A DNA stretch of 52,230 nucleotides from an uncultured Selenomonadales bacterium (GTDB lineage: Bacteria > Bacillota > Negativicutes > Acidaminococcales > Acidaminococcaceae). Positions 35,453 to 43,416 of the stretch are shown one piece after another. The notes below the pieces were generated by a model that saw only the letters and a list, made by a program, of their open reading frames with translations, ran no database searches and was not told where the DNA came from. The stretch spans positions 1-52,230 of the forward strand of contig ONEW01000014.1 in the NCBI GenBank assembly GCA_900316935.1. Reading direction: 5' to 3'. Each line of letters begins with the position of its first letter. The first letter of the stretch is position 1. The translations under genes were made by a program, and so were the position numbers.

Positions 35453-36475
35453 TTACGGATCGGTTGCCCGGAGGGGCACTTGGGAAAAGGGCGGCACCCC
35501 GCACCGGCGGTACAGGGCCTGCACGGCGTTGCGGAACACTTCGGCCGCCACGAAATCCGGCATCCCGCCGGTTCCGCCGATCAGACGTCCCAGGGCGGCC
35601 TGCAGCGCCTGCTTTTCCCCGCCCGGCCGGACGGAACCGTCCTGCAGTTCCCCGGCGGCAAAGGCATAGACCAGGCCCTGGCCGGACTGCAGGCGGTACT
35701 GCAGTTCCAGGGACGCCCCGCCGCGGCCGTACCCGCCGGACAGACCGGCCGCCGCCAGGCCGGCCTCGACGGACGCCGTGGCGACCTGTTCCTTTGCTTC
35801 GGCTTCCAGGCCGCTTTCCGGCCTATCCTGTACATTCCCTGCCAGCAGCGGCAGGTACTCGAAAATCCGCCCGATGGCCGACCGGGCCAGGCCGACAGCC
35901 AGCAGCCCGTGCGGCCGGTACCGGCAGGCCTCGACGGCGCGGGCCAGGGCGGACAGGCCGGTCCAGCCCCATTGGCCGTCAGGCTGCTCCCAACCGGTGT
36001 CAACGACGAGGGTCCGGGGCACGAAGGCCGGTGCCTGTTCCCGGGCAAGGGACCCGTCCGGCTCCCCGGCGCTGCCAAGGCGGAACGCGTCCCACCCGGC
36101 GGCGGCCCCGAAATCCCGGACCGGGACGGCACTGTACAGGACCGGGCGTTCCAGTCCGGCCGCCGCCAGCACCGCCGTATCCCGTGCGGCCCGGCCGCCG
36201 ATGGAGACGACCCGGGCGGCGCCGGCCCGCTCCATTGCCCCGCGGCAGGCAGCAATATCCCGCGCCGCTGCGTACCCGGCCCGGGACAGCCCGTCCACCA
36301 GGAAGCGCGGCGCCCCCTCTTCCTGCAGGAAGGACTGCAGGACGGCAGGAACCGCCAGGTCCTGGTCGAGGACGAAGAACAGCCGGCCTTCCCCGCCCCG
36401 GGCGCAGCGCAAAAACGCTTCCAGGGCGCCCTGACCGATCAAGATCCGCCCCGGGGCCGAAAACAATCCCTGCAC
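35453..36475 (-). CDS. Iron-alcohol-dehydrogenase-like protein lacking metal ligands
   Basis: A 340-residue protein, first in a six-gene operon. The N-terminus (SAPGRILIGQGALEAF) and the ARVVSIGGRAARDTA segment (86-101) resemble the nucleotide domain of Fe-type alcohol dehydrogenases. But the D-x3-H metal motif is S175-x3-R179 (GLSALARAVEA). The two later histidine motifs are absent (GLVYAFAA). The whole protein has a single histidine (H189). It is therefore probably unable to bind iron and may be a pseudoenzyme or bind only nucleotide. The GTG at 36475 fits AAGGGAGGG; an ATG two codons earlier sits too close to it. Confidence 0.7.
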   Translation of the reverse strand: MQGLFSAPGRILIGQGALEAFLRCARGGEGRLFFVLDQDLAVPAVLQSFLQEEGAPRFLVDGLSRAGYAAARDIAACRGAMERAGAARVVSIGGRAARDTAVLAAAGLERPVLYSAVPVRDFGAAAGWDAFRLGSAGEPDGSLAREQAPAFVPRTLVVDTGWEQPDGQWGWTGLSALARAVEACRYRPHGLLAVGLARSAIGRIFEYLPLLAGNVQDRPESGLEAEAKEQVATASVEAGLAAAGLSGGYGRGGASLELQYRLQSGQGLVYAFAAGELQDGSVRPGGEKQALQAALGRLIGGTGGMPDFVAAEVFRNAVQALYRRCGVPPFSQVPLRATDP

Positions 36476-36518
36476 GGCCATCCCTCCCTTGCAATCTTTT
36501 GCTTCAATATATATATAC

Positions 36519-36527
36519 ATTGTATCA
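36519..36527 (-). promoter_or_regulatory. Extended -10 promoter of the aldehyde/tautomerase operon
   Basis: Minus-strand TGATACAAT (extended -10). The overlapping TTTGTGA resembles half of a Crp/Fnr site, which is notable since the operon ends in a Crp-family gene. No clear -35 is present; a TA repeat follows toward the start codon. Confidence 0.45.
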
Positions 36528-36546
36528 CAAAGCAGGGCAAAAGAAG

Positions 36547-36579
36547 CGCGGTCCGGCGGGAAAAACCGTCCGAACCGCG
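36547..36579 (-). terminator. Possible terminator after argD
   Basis: Minus-strand arms CGCGGTTCGG and CCGGACCGCG with one mismatch around an inner GACGG/CCCGC and TTTTT loop, followed by CTTCTTTT. Confidence 0.6.
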
Positions 36580-36629
36580 TTTTCATTCCTGTTTTACCTT
36601 TTTGCAGCGACAGCATCCTTTTCCCTGCG

Positions 36630-37799
36630 TTATTCCGCGCAGGCTTCCTTGATGATGGCGACAGCCTTCATCAGGACCTCTTCGGGGATGTTCAGGGGCG
36701 GCAGCAGGCGCACCCTGTCCTTGGCCGTCAGGCACAGGACCCCTTTGCCGATGCAGGCTTTGACCACGTCGCCGGCCGGCTTCGCCGTCTTGAGGCCGAA
36801 CATGAGGCCTTTGCCGCTCACGTCCTCGATGCCTTCGGCCCCCGTGAAGGCAGCCCGGGCCTTGGCGCCCTTGGCTTCCACTTCGGCCAGGAACTTGTCG
36901 TCCAGGCGGTCGAGGATGCTGATGGCCCCGGCGCAGGCAATGGGGTTGCCGCCGAAGGTGGACCCGTGGTCCCCGGCACCCAGTACGTGCTGCACCTTTT
37001 CGCCCATCAGGCAGGCGCCCAGGGGCAGGCCGCCGCCGATGCCCTTGGCCGTCGAAACGACATCGGGCTCGATGCCGTAATGCATGTAGGCATAGAGTTT
37101 GCCCGTGCGGCCGTTGCCGGTCTGCACTTCGTCAATCATGAGGACGATGTCGTGTTCCTTGCAGTAGGCAGCCACGGCCTTGATGTAGTCCGCCGGCACG
37201 TCGCAGACGCCGCCTTCGCCCTGGATGCATTCCATGAGGATGCCCGCCGCCTTCAATTCCTCACAGGCCTTGCGGAATTCCTCGAAATCCCCGGCGTGGA
37301 CCATATGGAAGCCCGGCGTCAGGGGCTGGAACAGTTCGTGGTAATGATCCTGCCCCGTCGCCGCCAGGGTCGTCAGGGTGCGGCCGTGGAAGCTGTTCCA
37401 CAGCGTAAGGATCGTGTAATGGTCCGGGCCCTTCTTTTCCGCCGCGTATTTGCGGGCCACCTTGATGGCGCACTCGTTGGCCTCGGCGCCGGAATTGCCG
37501 AAGAAGACCTTCTTCAGGCCCGTCTTCCGGCAGAGTTTCTGCGCCAGCAGGGCGCAGGGTTCCGTGTAATACAGGTTCGACGTGTGCTGCACCTTGCCGA
37601 GCTGGTCGATGACCGCCGCCTTCCACACGTCGTCACAGTAGCCGAAACTCGTGACGCCGATGCCGGCGCCCATGTCGATATATTCCTTCCCGGCCTCGTC
37701 CCTGGCGATGGCGCCCTTGCCGGACACAATCTCCACGGGGAAGCGGCCGTAGGTGTTGGCTACATATTCGTGATCGATCTCTTGCAATGTCTTATCCAT
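36630..37799 (-). CDS. argD: Acetylornithine aminotransferase
   Basis: A 389-residue class III PLP aminotransferase converting N-acetylglutamate semialdehyde to N-acetylornithine (also able to act in lysine synthesis). Motifs include NSGAEANE, SFHGRTL, the MIDEVQTGNGRTG loop with the PLP Asp, and the PLP lysine in STAKGIGGG. The start ATG 37799 follows GGAGG by seven bases. Last of argCJBD, 33 bases after argB. Confidence 0.95.
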   Translation of the reverse strand: MDKTLQEIDHEYVANTYGRFPVEIVSGKGAIARDEAGKEYIDMGAGIGVTSFGYCDDVWKAAVIDQLGKVQHTSNLYYTEPCALLAQKLCRKTGLKKVFFGNSGAEANECAIKVARKYAAEKKGPDHYTILTLWNSFHGRTLTTLAATGQDHYHELFQPLTPGFHMVHAGDFEEFRKACEELKAAGILMECIQGEGGVCDVPADYIKAVAAYCKEHDIVLMIDEVQTGNGRTGKLYAYMHYGIEPDVVSTAKGIGGGLPLGACLMGEKVQHVLGAGDHGSTFGGNPIACAGAISILDRLDDKFLAEVEAKGAKARAAFTGAEGIEDVSGKGLMFGLKTAKPAGDVVKACIGKGVLCLTAKDRVRLLPPLNIPEEVLMKAVAIIKEACAE

Positions 37800-37832
37800 T
37801 TGCGTTCCTCCCCACAATACACCGAAACCCTG

Positions 37833-38702
37833 TCACGGCTCGCCGCTGCTGATCATGGTGCCGGCGCCCTCGTCCGTCAGGATTTCGATCAGGATGGAGT
37901 GCGGAATGCGGCCGTCCATGATGACGACGTTCTTGACGCCCATGGCGATGGCCCGTTCGCAACACTCCACCTTCGGAATCATGCCGCCGTTGATGGTCCC
38001 GTCTTCGCGCAGCGCCTTGACTTCTTCCAGAGTGATGTCCGACAGCAGGGTCTCCGGGTCGTTCTTGTCCCGCAGCACGCCGGGCACATCGGTCATCATG
38101 ATGAGGCGTTCCGCATTGAGGGCCCCCGCGATGCAGGCAGCCGCCGTGTCGCCATTGATGTTGTACATGTTGCCGTCCCGGTCACAGCCGATGGTCGAAA
38201 TGACCGGGATGTAGTCCTTTTCCAGCAGGTCGAGGACGGGCTTGATGTTGACGTTCGTCACCTCGCCCACGTAGCCCAGCTTCGGGTCCTTGATCTTCGC
38301 TTCGATGAGGTGTCCGTCCGCGCCGGAAATGCCCAGGGCCTGGCCGCCGTTCTTTTCCAACAGGTTGACCAGGGTGCTGTTGACCTTGCCGGCCAGCACC
38401 ATCTGCACGATGTCGATGGTCTCCTGGTCCGTGACGCGCAGGCCGTCGACGAAGGTCGGCTTCTTGCCCAGCCTGGTCATGAGGGCGCTGATTTCCGGCC
38501 CGCCCCCGTGGACGAGGACGACCTTGATGCCGATGAGCCAGAGGAGCACGATGTCTTCCATGACCTGCTGTTTCAGGCGCTCGTTGATCATGGCGTTGCC
38601 GCCGTATTTCACGACGACGACCTTGTTGTGGTATTTATCGATGTACGGCAGGGCCTGGACCAGGACCTGGGCCCGTTCCGCATTGGAAATGAAGTTCTTC
38701 AT
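37833..38702 (-). CDS. argB: Acetylglutamate kinase
   Basis: A 289-residue amino-acid kinase phosphorylating N-acetylglutamate. The fold is marked by VVVVKYGGNAM, VLVHGGGPEI and the GGMIPKVE motif. The N-terminal helix (NAERAQVLVQALPYI) is that of the arginine-sensitive hexameric type, so it may be feedback inhibited by arginine, by family inference. It starts ATG after GGGAGG. It is 17 bases after argJ. Confidence 0.96.
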   Translation of the reverse strand: MKNFISNAERAQVLVQALPYIDKYHNKVVVVKYGGNAMINERLKQQVMEDIVLLWLIGIKVVLVHGGGPEISALMTRLGKKPTFVDGLRVTDQETIDIVQMVLAGKVNSTLVNLLEKNGGQALGISGADGHLIEAKIKDPKLGYVGEVTNVNIKPVLDLLEKDYIPVISTIGCDRDGNMYNINGDTAAACIAGALNAERLIMMTDVPGVLRDKNDPETLLSDITLEEVKALREDGTINGGMIPKVECCERAIAMGVKNVVIMDGRIPHSILIEILTDEGAGTMISSGEP

Positions 38703-38719
38703 GATGGATGTACCTCCCG

Positions 38720-39961
38720 TCAGGTCCGGTAATCGCCGTTGATCTTCACGTAATCATAGGTCAGGTCGCAGCCCCAGGCCGTGGCCGTATAGTCGCCGTC
38801 GCCCAGGCTGACGAGGATGTCGATCTCCTTTTCGGACAGGACCTTCTTGGCCTCGTCCTCCGAGAAGGGGATGCCGGCGCCGTCCTTGCAGACATCGACG
38901 CGGCCCGCTTCCGACTGGAAGGAGACATCGATGGTGCCGACGTCGAGGTCGGCACCGCAGTACCCCAAGGCGCAGAGCACGCGGCCCCAGTTGGCATCGG
39001 AACCGAACATGGCGGCCTTCACCAGGCTCGACGTGATGACGCTCTTGGCAGCCACTTTGGCGATATCCGGGCTGTCCGCGCCTTTGACGTGGCATTCCAG
39101 CAGCTTCGTCGCGCCTTCGCCGTCCCCCGCGATGACGCGGCAGAGCTGGATGGTGAGGGTGTTCAGGGCCTTCATGAAGGTCTGGAACTCCGCCGAGCGG
39201 GGATTCGTCACTTCGGTGTTGCCCGCCAGGCCGTTGGCCATGAGGACGACCATGTCGTTCGTCGAAGTATCGCCGTCGACGCTCAGCATGTTGAAGGTCT
39301 TGCGCACGTCCATGCCCAGGGCGGTCCGCAGCAGGTCCGCGGAAATGGCCGCGTCCGTCGTCAGGAAGACGAGCATGGTGGCCATGTTGGGATGGATCAT
39401 GCCGCTGCCTTTGCCGATGCCGCCCAGGGTGCAGACCTTGCCGTCCAGTTCGAACTGCACGGCGAACTCCTTCTTCACCGTATCCGTCGTCATGATGGCC
39501 TGCGCCGCATCGCCGGAGCCGGCGGCGTCCGCCGTCAGGCCGGCGGCCAGGGTGTGGATGTTGTTCCGGATGGGCGAAATGTCGAGGGGCTGCCCGATGA
39601 CGCCCGTCGAAGCGACGACCACGTCATGGGGGTTGATGCCCAGTTCGCGGCCGACCAGGTCCGACATCTCTTCCGCCACCTCGATGCCGTTCGCGTTGCA
39701 CGTGTTGGCGTTGCCGCTGTTGCAGATGACCGCCTGGGCGATCCCGTCGGCCAGATGCCGTTTCGTCACCTTCAGCGGGGCCCCCTTGACGAGGTTCGTC
39801 GTGTAGACCGCCGCCGCGTGGGCCGGTACCTCGCTGTAGATGAGGGCCACGTCCTTCTTGCCCGATTTCGACTTGCGGACGCCGACGTGGATGCCGTTGG
39901 CTTTGAAGCCTTTGGCCGCGCAGACACCGCCGCTGATGAGTTTCATCGTCGTAGTTTCCAT
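38720..39961 (-). CDS. argJ: Bifunctional ornithine acetyltransferase/N-acetylglutamate synthase
   Basis: A 413-residue self-cleaving enzyme that recycles the acetyl group from acetylornithine to glutamate. The autocleavage site and nucleophile is T195 in HPNMATML. The N-terminal subunit has GNANTCN (84-90). This makes the pathway cyclic, so argE is not required. Whether it also does the first synthase step cannot be read from sequence. ATG follows GGAGG. It is 41 bases after argC. Confidence 0.95.
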   Translation of the reverse strand: METTTMKLISGGVCAAKGFKANGIHVGVRKSKSGKKDVALIYSEVPAHAAAVYTTNLVKGAPLKVTKRHLADGIAQAVICNSGNANTCNANGIEVAEEMSDLVGRELGINPHDVVVASTGVIGQPLDISPIRNNIHTLAAGLTADAAGSGDAAQAIMTTDTVKKEFAVQFELDGKVCTLGGIGKGSGMIHPNMATMLVFLTTDAAISADLLRTALGMDVRKTFNMLSVDGDTSTNDMVVLMANGLAGNTEVTNPRSAEFQTFMKALNTLTIQLCRVIAGDGEGATKLLECHVKGADSPDIAKVAAKSVITSSLVKAAMFGSDANWGRVLCALGYCGADLDVGTIDVSFQSEAGRVDVCKDGAGIPFSEDEAKKVLSEKEIDILVSLGDGDYTATAWGCDLTYDYVKINGDYRT

Positions 39962-40002
39962 AGCTGAGCCTCCAAATTCACCCTTATGCTTTCTCTATCT
40001 GA

Positions 40003-40926
40003 TTACAATACAAGTCCCGTCGTCTCGTCCGTCCCCAGGACGATGTTCATGTTCTGGATCGCCGCCCCGCTGGCTCCCTTGCCCAGGTTGTCGAAGCGCG
40101 ACACGAGCAGGATGCGGTCCTCATTGCCGAAGACGGCGATCTCCATGCCGTCTTTGCCGGAGCAGGACGCCGCCGACAGGAAGCCGTCTTCGTCCGCGCC
40201 GTCCTTATACCGTACGACCGGACCGTGGTACCACTCGGCGTAGACCTTGCGGATATCGCCGGCCGTGCCGTCCAGATCCTTGCGGAAGAGGGGCACCGTC
40301 ACCTCCATGCCGGCATAGAAGTCCGCCACGACGGGGCAGAAGACGGGGTCCACCGTCAGGCCGCTGATCTTCGCCATTTCCGGCAGGTGCTTGTGGTGCT
40401 GCGCCAGGCCGTACTGGCGCGGGCCTTTCAGGAGCGGGTCGCGCGGATCGGCCTCGTACCGGGCGATCATCGTTTTGCCGCCGCCGGAATAGCCCGTCAG
40501 GGAAAAGCAGGTCAGTGCCGTGTCGGGCGCAATCAGGCCTGCCGCCACGAGGGGCGCCACCAGGGAAATGAAGCCGCTGGCGTGGCAGCCGGGGTTGGCG
40601 ATGCGTCTGGCCGCCGCAATCTCCGCCTTCCGGCCGGGCAGTTCCGCAAACCCGTAGACCCAGCCGGGGGCCGTGCGGTGCGCCGTCGACGTATCGATGA
40701 GCACCGTATCCGTGCCTTCGGCCAGCTGTACCGCTTCCACCGCCGCCACGTCGGGCAGGCAGAGGAACGCCACATCGGCCCGGGCAATGGCGTCCCGCCG
40801 GGCCGCGGGGTCCTTGCGGACCGCCTCGTCCAAGTGAATCTGCTCAATATCGGGCCGGGCCGATATCCGTTCATAAATACGCAGGCCCGTCGTACCGGAA
40901 CTGCCGTCGATGAAGACTTTCGTCAT
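40003..40926 (-). CDS. argC: N-acetyl-gamma-glutamyl-phosphate reductase (type 2)
   Basis: A 307-residue NADPH enzyme reducing acetylglutamyl phosphate. The nucleotide loop is DGSSGTTGLR (7-16). The catalytic cysteine is C114 in NPGCHASGF. The length (about 307) is that of the shorter type 2 group rather than the usual 340-plus. First gene of argCJBD, with a 115-base leader containing two hairpins and an ARG-box-like operator upstream. Confidence 0.95.
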   Translation of the reverse strand: MTKVFIDGSSGTTGLRIYERISARPDIEQIHLDEAVRKDPAARRDAIARADVAFLCLPDVAAVEAVQLAEGTDTVLIDTSTAHRTAPGWVYGFAELPGRKAEIAAARRIANPGCHASGFISLVAPLVAAGLIAPDTALTCFSLTGYSGGGKTMIARYEADPRDPLLKGPRQYGLAQHHKHLPEMAKISGLTVDPVFCPVVADFYAGMEVTVPLFRKDLDGTAGDIRKVYAEWYHGPVVRYKDGADEDGFLSAASCSGKDGMEIAVFGNEDRILLVSRFDNLGKGASGAAIQNMNIVLGTDETTGLVL

Positions 40927-40965
40927 GGCGTCCTTCCTCCTTGATCCGCCCTTGTTTTTCTACCC

Positions 40966-40993
40966 TCATTATATGGGAATACCCCTATAATGA
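40966..40993 (-). promoter_or_regulatory. Leader hairpin 1 of argCJBD
   Basis: Long hairpin, arms TCATTATA-GGGG and CCC-TATAATGA (one mismatch) with an AATA/TATT loop, located 40 bases upstream of argC. It may pair alternatively with hairpin 2 or block the ribosome site. Confidence 0.5.
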
Positions 40994-40998
40994 AAAGC

Positions 40999-41017
40999 AA
41001 AAATCCCCTTTCGGGGA
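40999..41017 (-). terminator. Terminator-like hairpin 2 in the argC leader
   Basis: Minus-strand TTCCCC, GAAA tetraloop, GGGGA, followed by TTTTT. It sits between the promoter and argC and so is a candidate attenuator. The stem is short. Confidence 0.5.
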
Positions 41018-41047
41018 AGAAATTTTTCCGCTTAGGCTTTGTACTCT

Positions 41048-41076
41048 ATAATATGCATGTTTAAAACAAAAGTCAA
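41048..41076 (-). promoter_or_regulatory. Promoter of argCJBD
   Basis: Minus-strand TTGACT (41071-41076), 17 bases, TATTAT (41048-41053). It lies just after the stop of the solitary S component gene. Confidence 0.78.
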
Positions 41077-41083
41077 GCATAGA

Positions 41084-41101
41084 TTTGCAGTTTTATGCAA
41101 A
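41084..41101. promoter_or_regulatory. ARG-box-like operator
   Basis: An 18-base inverted repeat, TTTGCA-N6-TGCAAA, the size and spacing of ArgR/AhrC boxes (TGAAT-type arms in other species). It lies eight bases upstream of the -35. The surrounding DNA (41077-41117) has several GCA(T/A) repeats about one turn apart. argR is not in the window. Confidence 0.5.
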
Positions 41102-41121
41102 ATATGCGTCGAAATATGCAA

Positions 41122-41700
41122 TCACCCTCTTTCCTGGTCCCTGTTGCGCAGGACGCCGCGCTGCAGCACCTTGTACAGCAGCACCGCCACGAAGACGGAA
41201 GGAATGGCGCTCAGGGCCATGGAAACGGCGCAGTTGAGGGCGCTCACATAAGCCACCTGGTATGCGTAGCCGAGGACGAAGTACTTGAAGCTGAAGCGGA
41301 TCAGCGGTTCCGTCAGCACGTTGACGATGGATCCGCCCACGGCGGCCGCCACGACGATGCGGTCCCTCCTGTCCGGCGCGGCCTCGTGCAGATGCAGCAC
41401 CCTATGGGCCAGGAAGGCCACGGACCAGCCCAGGATGAACTTGGCCGCGAAGGTCGGCGGCGCCGATGTCGTGTACCCGGCCAGCACATCGGCCAGGGTC
41501 AGGCCGACGGCGCCGGACAGGGCGCCGTACCGGGCCCCCACGACGAGGGCCGACAGAATGAGGAAGGCGTGGCCGATGTAGATCTTGCCCGTCAGGCCCA
41601 GCCCCATGGGCACCTCGATGCGCAAATAGGAAAAGCAGCAGAACGCCAGGGCCGCGAACATACCGGCCAGCGTCAATTTCACAATCTTCTTGTCCCTCAT
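41122..41700 (-). CDS. Solitary ECF S component, substrate unknown
   Basis: A 192-residue membrane protein with about six hydrophobic segments: helix 1 LTLAGMFAALAFCCFSYL, then GHAFLILSALVVGARYGALSGAVGLTLADVL. The polar PPTFAAKFILGW motif is typical of vitamin-type S components (FolT, PanT and similar), so it probably uses a shared ATPase/T module encoded elsewhere. I cannot name the vitamin. It is oriented toward argC, whose promoter begins about 40 bases after the stop. AGAAGGAA precedes the ATG. Confidence 0.8.
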   Translation of the reverse strand: MRDKKIVKLTLAGMFAALAFCCFSYLRIEVPMGLGLTGKIYIGHAFLILSALVVGARYGALSGAVGLTLADVLAGYTTSAPPTFAAKFILGWSVAFLAHRVLHLHEAAPDRRDRIVVAAAVGGSIVNVLTEPLIRFSFKYFVLGYAYQVAYVSALNCAVSMALSAIPSVFVAVLLYKVLQRGVLRNRDQERG

Positions 41701-42001
41701 GGAAGTTCCTTCTTTCTATATATAATATCCGTTCCCGGCCCCGCCGTTGTTCCGGACGACGGGACACAGCTTCAGTATACCCCGTCACTGTACATTTTAA
41801 AATAGACAATTTTGTTTATTTTTTAAGGGACAATTACCATATATCGTCCTTTTGGCGGGCAATGCCGGAATTTTACAAAACTTTACGCCCCTTATACGGA
41901 ACGCTTACAAGGCGGTGTTAGGATAAAGGCACGTTGAATGGAAAACACAAGCACCCTGGGAACAGCATCCCGCAGAGGTAACAAAAAAGGAGGAAATCCA
42001 C
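41701..42001. promoter_or_regulatory. Divergent intergenic region with AAAATA palindrome
   Basis: This 300-base AT-rich region separates the leftward S component from the rightward sugar ABC operon. It holds a 24-base near-perfect palindrome, AAAATA-N-ACAA-TT-TTGT-N-TATTTT (41799-41822), a good operator candidate, and a rightward extended -10 (TGT then TAGGAT, 41916-41924) without a convincing -35. No gene or RNA is recognisable in it. Confidence 0.5.
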
Positions 42002-43312
42002 ATGGAATTCAAGACAGTCCTGTGCTGCGCTGCAGCAGGCGTCCTTGCCGCGGCGGCCGTGAGCGGCTGCGGTTCGGACAACAAGAAGCAGGCCCCGGCC
42101 CAGAGCGGCCAGAAAGTGACCATCGAATACTGGCACGTCGCCTCGGACAGCTTCGGCGGCAAGACGGTCCGCGAACTCGTCAAGGACTTCAACGAAAAGC
42201 ATCCCCACATCGAAGTCAAGGAAAAGTTCAACCCCGACATGTACAAAGGCCTGACGCAGAACCTGCAGGCGGCCATCGCGTCCAACCAGACGCCCGACGT
42301 GGTACAGATGGGCTGGGATTTCCTCTACTATGCCGATGCCAACTTCAAGCATGACGACATCAACAAGATTTTTGAGAAAGCCGGCAAAAAGGATTTCGTG
42401 AAGGAAACCTACGCCGACAACATTGCCAGACTCGCACAGACAGCAGACGGTGTCCAGGTCGGTGTTCCTTACTCCTTATCTGTTCCCGTGCTTTACTATA
42501 ATCCGGAGTTGTTCCAAAAAGCCGGCCTGGACGCCTCCAAACCACCGAAAACCTGGGACGAGGTACATGCTTACGCCCAGAAGATCAAAGCCGTGACCGG
42601 CAAACCGGCCTTCTTCATGCAGGAATACGCCGATACGTGGACCAACCAGGCCTGCGTGGAATCCAACGGCGGCACGATGCTCGTCAAGAAGGACGGCAAA
42701 TGGCAGGCTGGTTTCGATACGCCGGAAGGCCATTATGCCTACCAGATGCTGGCCGACATGGTCAAGGACGGCTCCGCCCTCCACGCCACCAACGAAGAAG
42801 CCTTCCAAGCCTACACGTCCGGCAACCTGGCCATGGTCTGCACGACCATCGGCAAACGGGCCAACTTTGAAAAGAGTTCCCAGTTCAAAGTTTCCACGAC
42901 ATCGTTCCCTGCCTTCGGCAGCAAAGAAGTCAAGGTCCCGGCCGGCGGCAACTTCCTCATGATCCTGTCCAAGGACGAAGCCCGGCAGAAGGCCGCGGCG
43001 GAATTCATCGCCTACCTGGAATCGGCCGAAAGCCTGTACAAATGGGATACGGGCACGGGCTACCTGCCGCCCCGCAAGGGCATGGACACCTACGGCCCGT
43101 ACAAGAAACTCATGGAAGAAAACGCCAACGTCAAGAACGCCATGGCCGCGCTGCCCCATGTCGTGCCCTGGGTCTCCTTCCCCGGCAACAACGGCCTGCA
43201 GTGCGAACAGGTACTGATTGACGCCCGCGACGTCATCATGGGCGGTACCAAGTCCGCCAAAGATGCCCTGCATGAAGCGGCCCAGAAAATCAACAGCCTG
43301 CTGCAGGGCTGA
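42002..43312 (+). CDS. Carbohydrate ABC transporter substrate-binding lipoprotein (UgpB/MalE-like)
   Basis: A 436-residue extracellular binding protein. The signal ends in the lipobox AVSGC with C23 as lipid anchor. The mature part has the type 1 sugar-binding fold (VTIEYWHVASDSFGGKTVRELVKDFNEKHP, TPDVVQMGWDFLYYAD, and the C-terminal GTGYLPPRKG). The type resembles glycerol-3-phosphate/oligosaccharide binders; the ligand is not certain. AAAGGAGG precedes the ATG. First gene of the five-gene operon; an intercistronic hairpin follows. Confidence 0.92.
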   Translation: MEFKTVLCCAAAGVLAAAAVSGCGSDNKKQAPAQSGQKVTIEYWHVASDSFGGKTVRELVKDFNEKHPHIEVKEKFNPDMYKGLTQNLQAAIASNQTPDVVQMGWDFLYYADANFKHDDINKIFEKAGKKDFVKETYADNIARLAQTADGVQVGVPYSLSVPVLYYNPELFQKAGLDASKPPKTWDEVHAYAQKIKAVTGKPAFFMQEYADTWTNQACVESNGGTMLVKKDGKWQAGFDTPEGHYAYQMLADMVKDGSALHATNEEAFQAYTSGNLAMVCTTIGKRANFEKSSQFKVSTTSFPAFGSKEVKVPAGGNFLMILSKDEARQKAAAEFIAYLESAESLYKWDTGTGYLPPRKGMDTYGPYKKLMEENANVKNAMAALPHVVPWVSFPGNNGLQCEQVLIDARDVIMGGTKSAKDALHEAAQKINSLLQG

Positions 43313-43341
43313 GGTCTGGACAACCAAATAACGGACACGCG

Positions 43342-43380
43342 GAGTACCGGGCCGGGAAGGCGACTTTCCGTCCCGGGCTC
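43342..43380 (+). repeat. Intercistronic hairpin after the binding-protein gene
   Basis: Arms GAG-CCGGG-GGGAAAG type: GAGTACCGGGCCGGGAA pairs imperfectly with TTCCGTCCCGGGCTC around a short loop. No T run. Such hairpins after a binding-protein gene commonly stabilise its mRNA, raising binding protein over permeases. Confidence 0.55.
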
Positions 43381-43416
43381 TTGTGATATTGACGAGATTG
43401 CCAAAGGAGGTTGACC

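Noticed and set aside
36505..36520. Short TA repeat (TATATATATA) as a phase-variable tract
   Set aside because: It is a short imperfect run within a promoter leader; nothing shows length variation.
34094..36652. Long plus-strand frames (852 and 809 codons) over the aldehyde/MFS operon
   Set aside because: Antisense shadows of genes with catalytic motifs; no ribosome sites or promoters.
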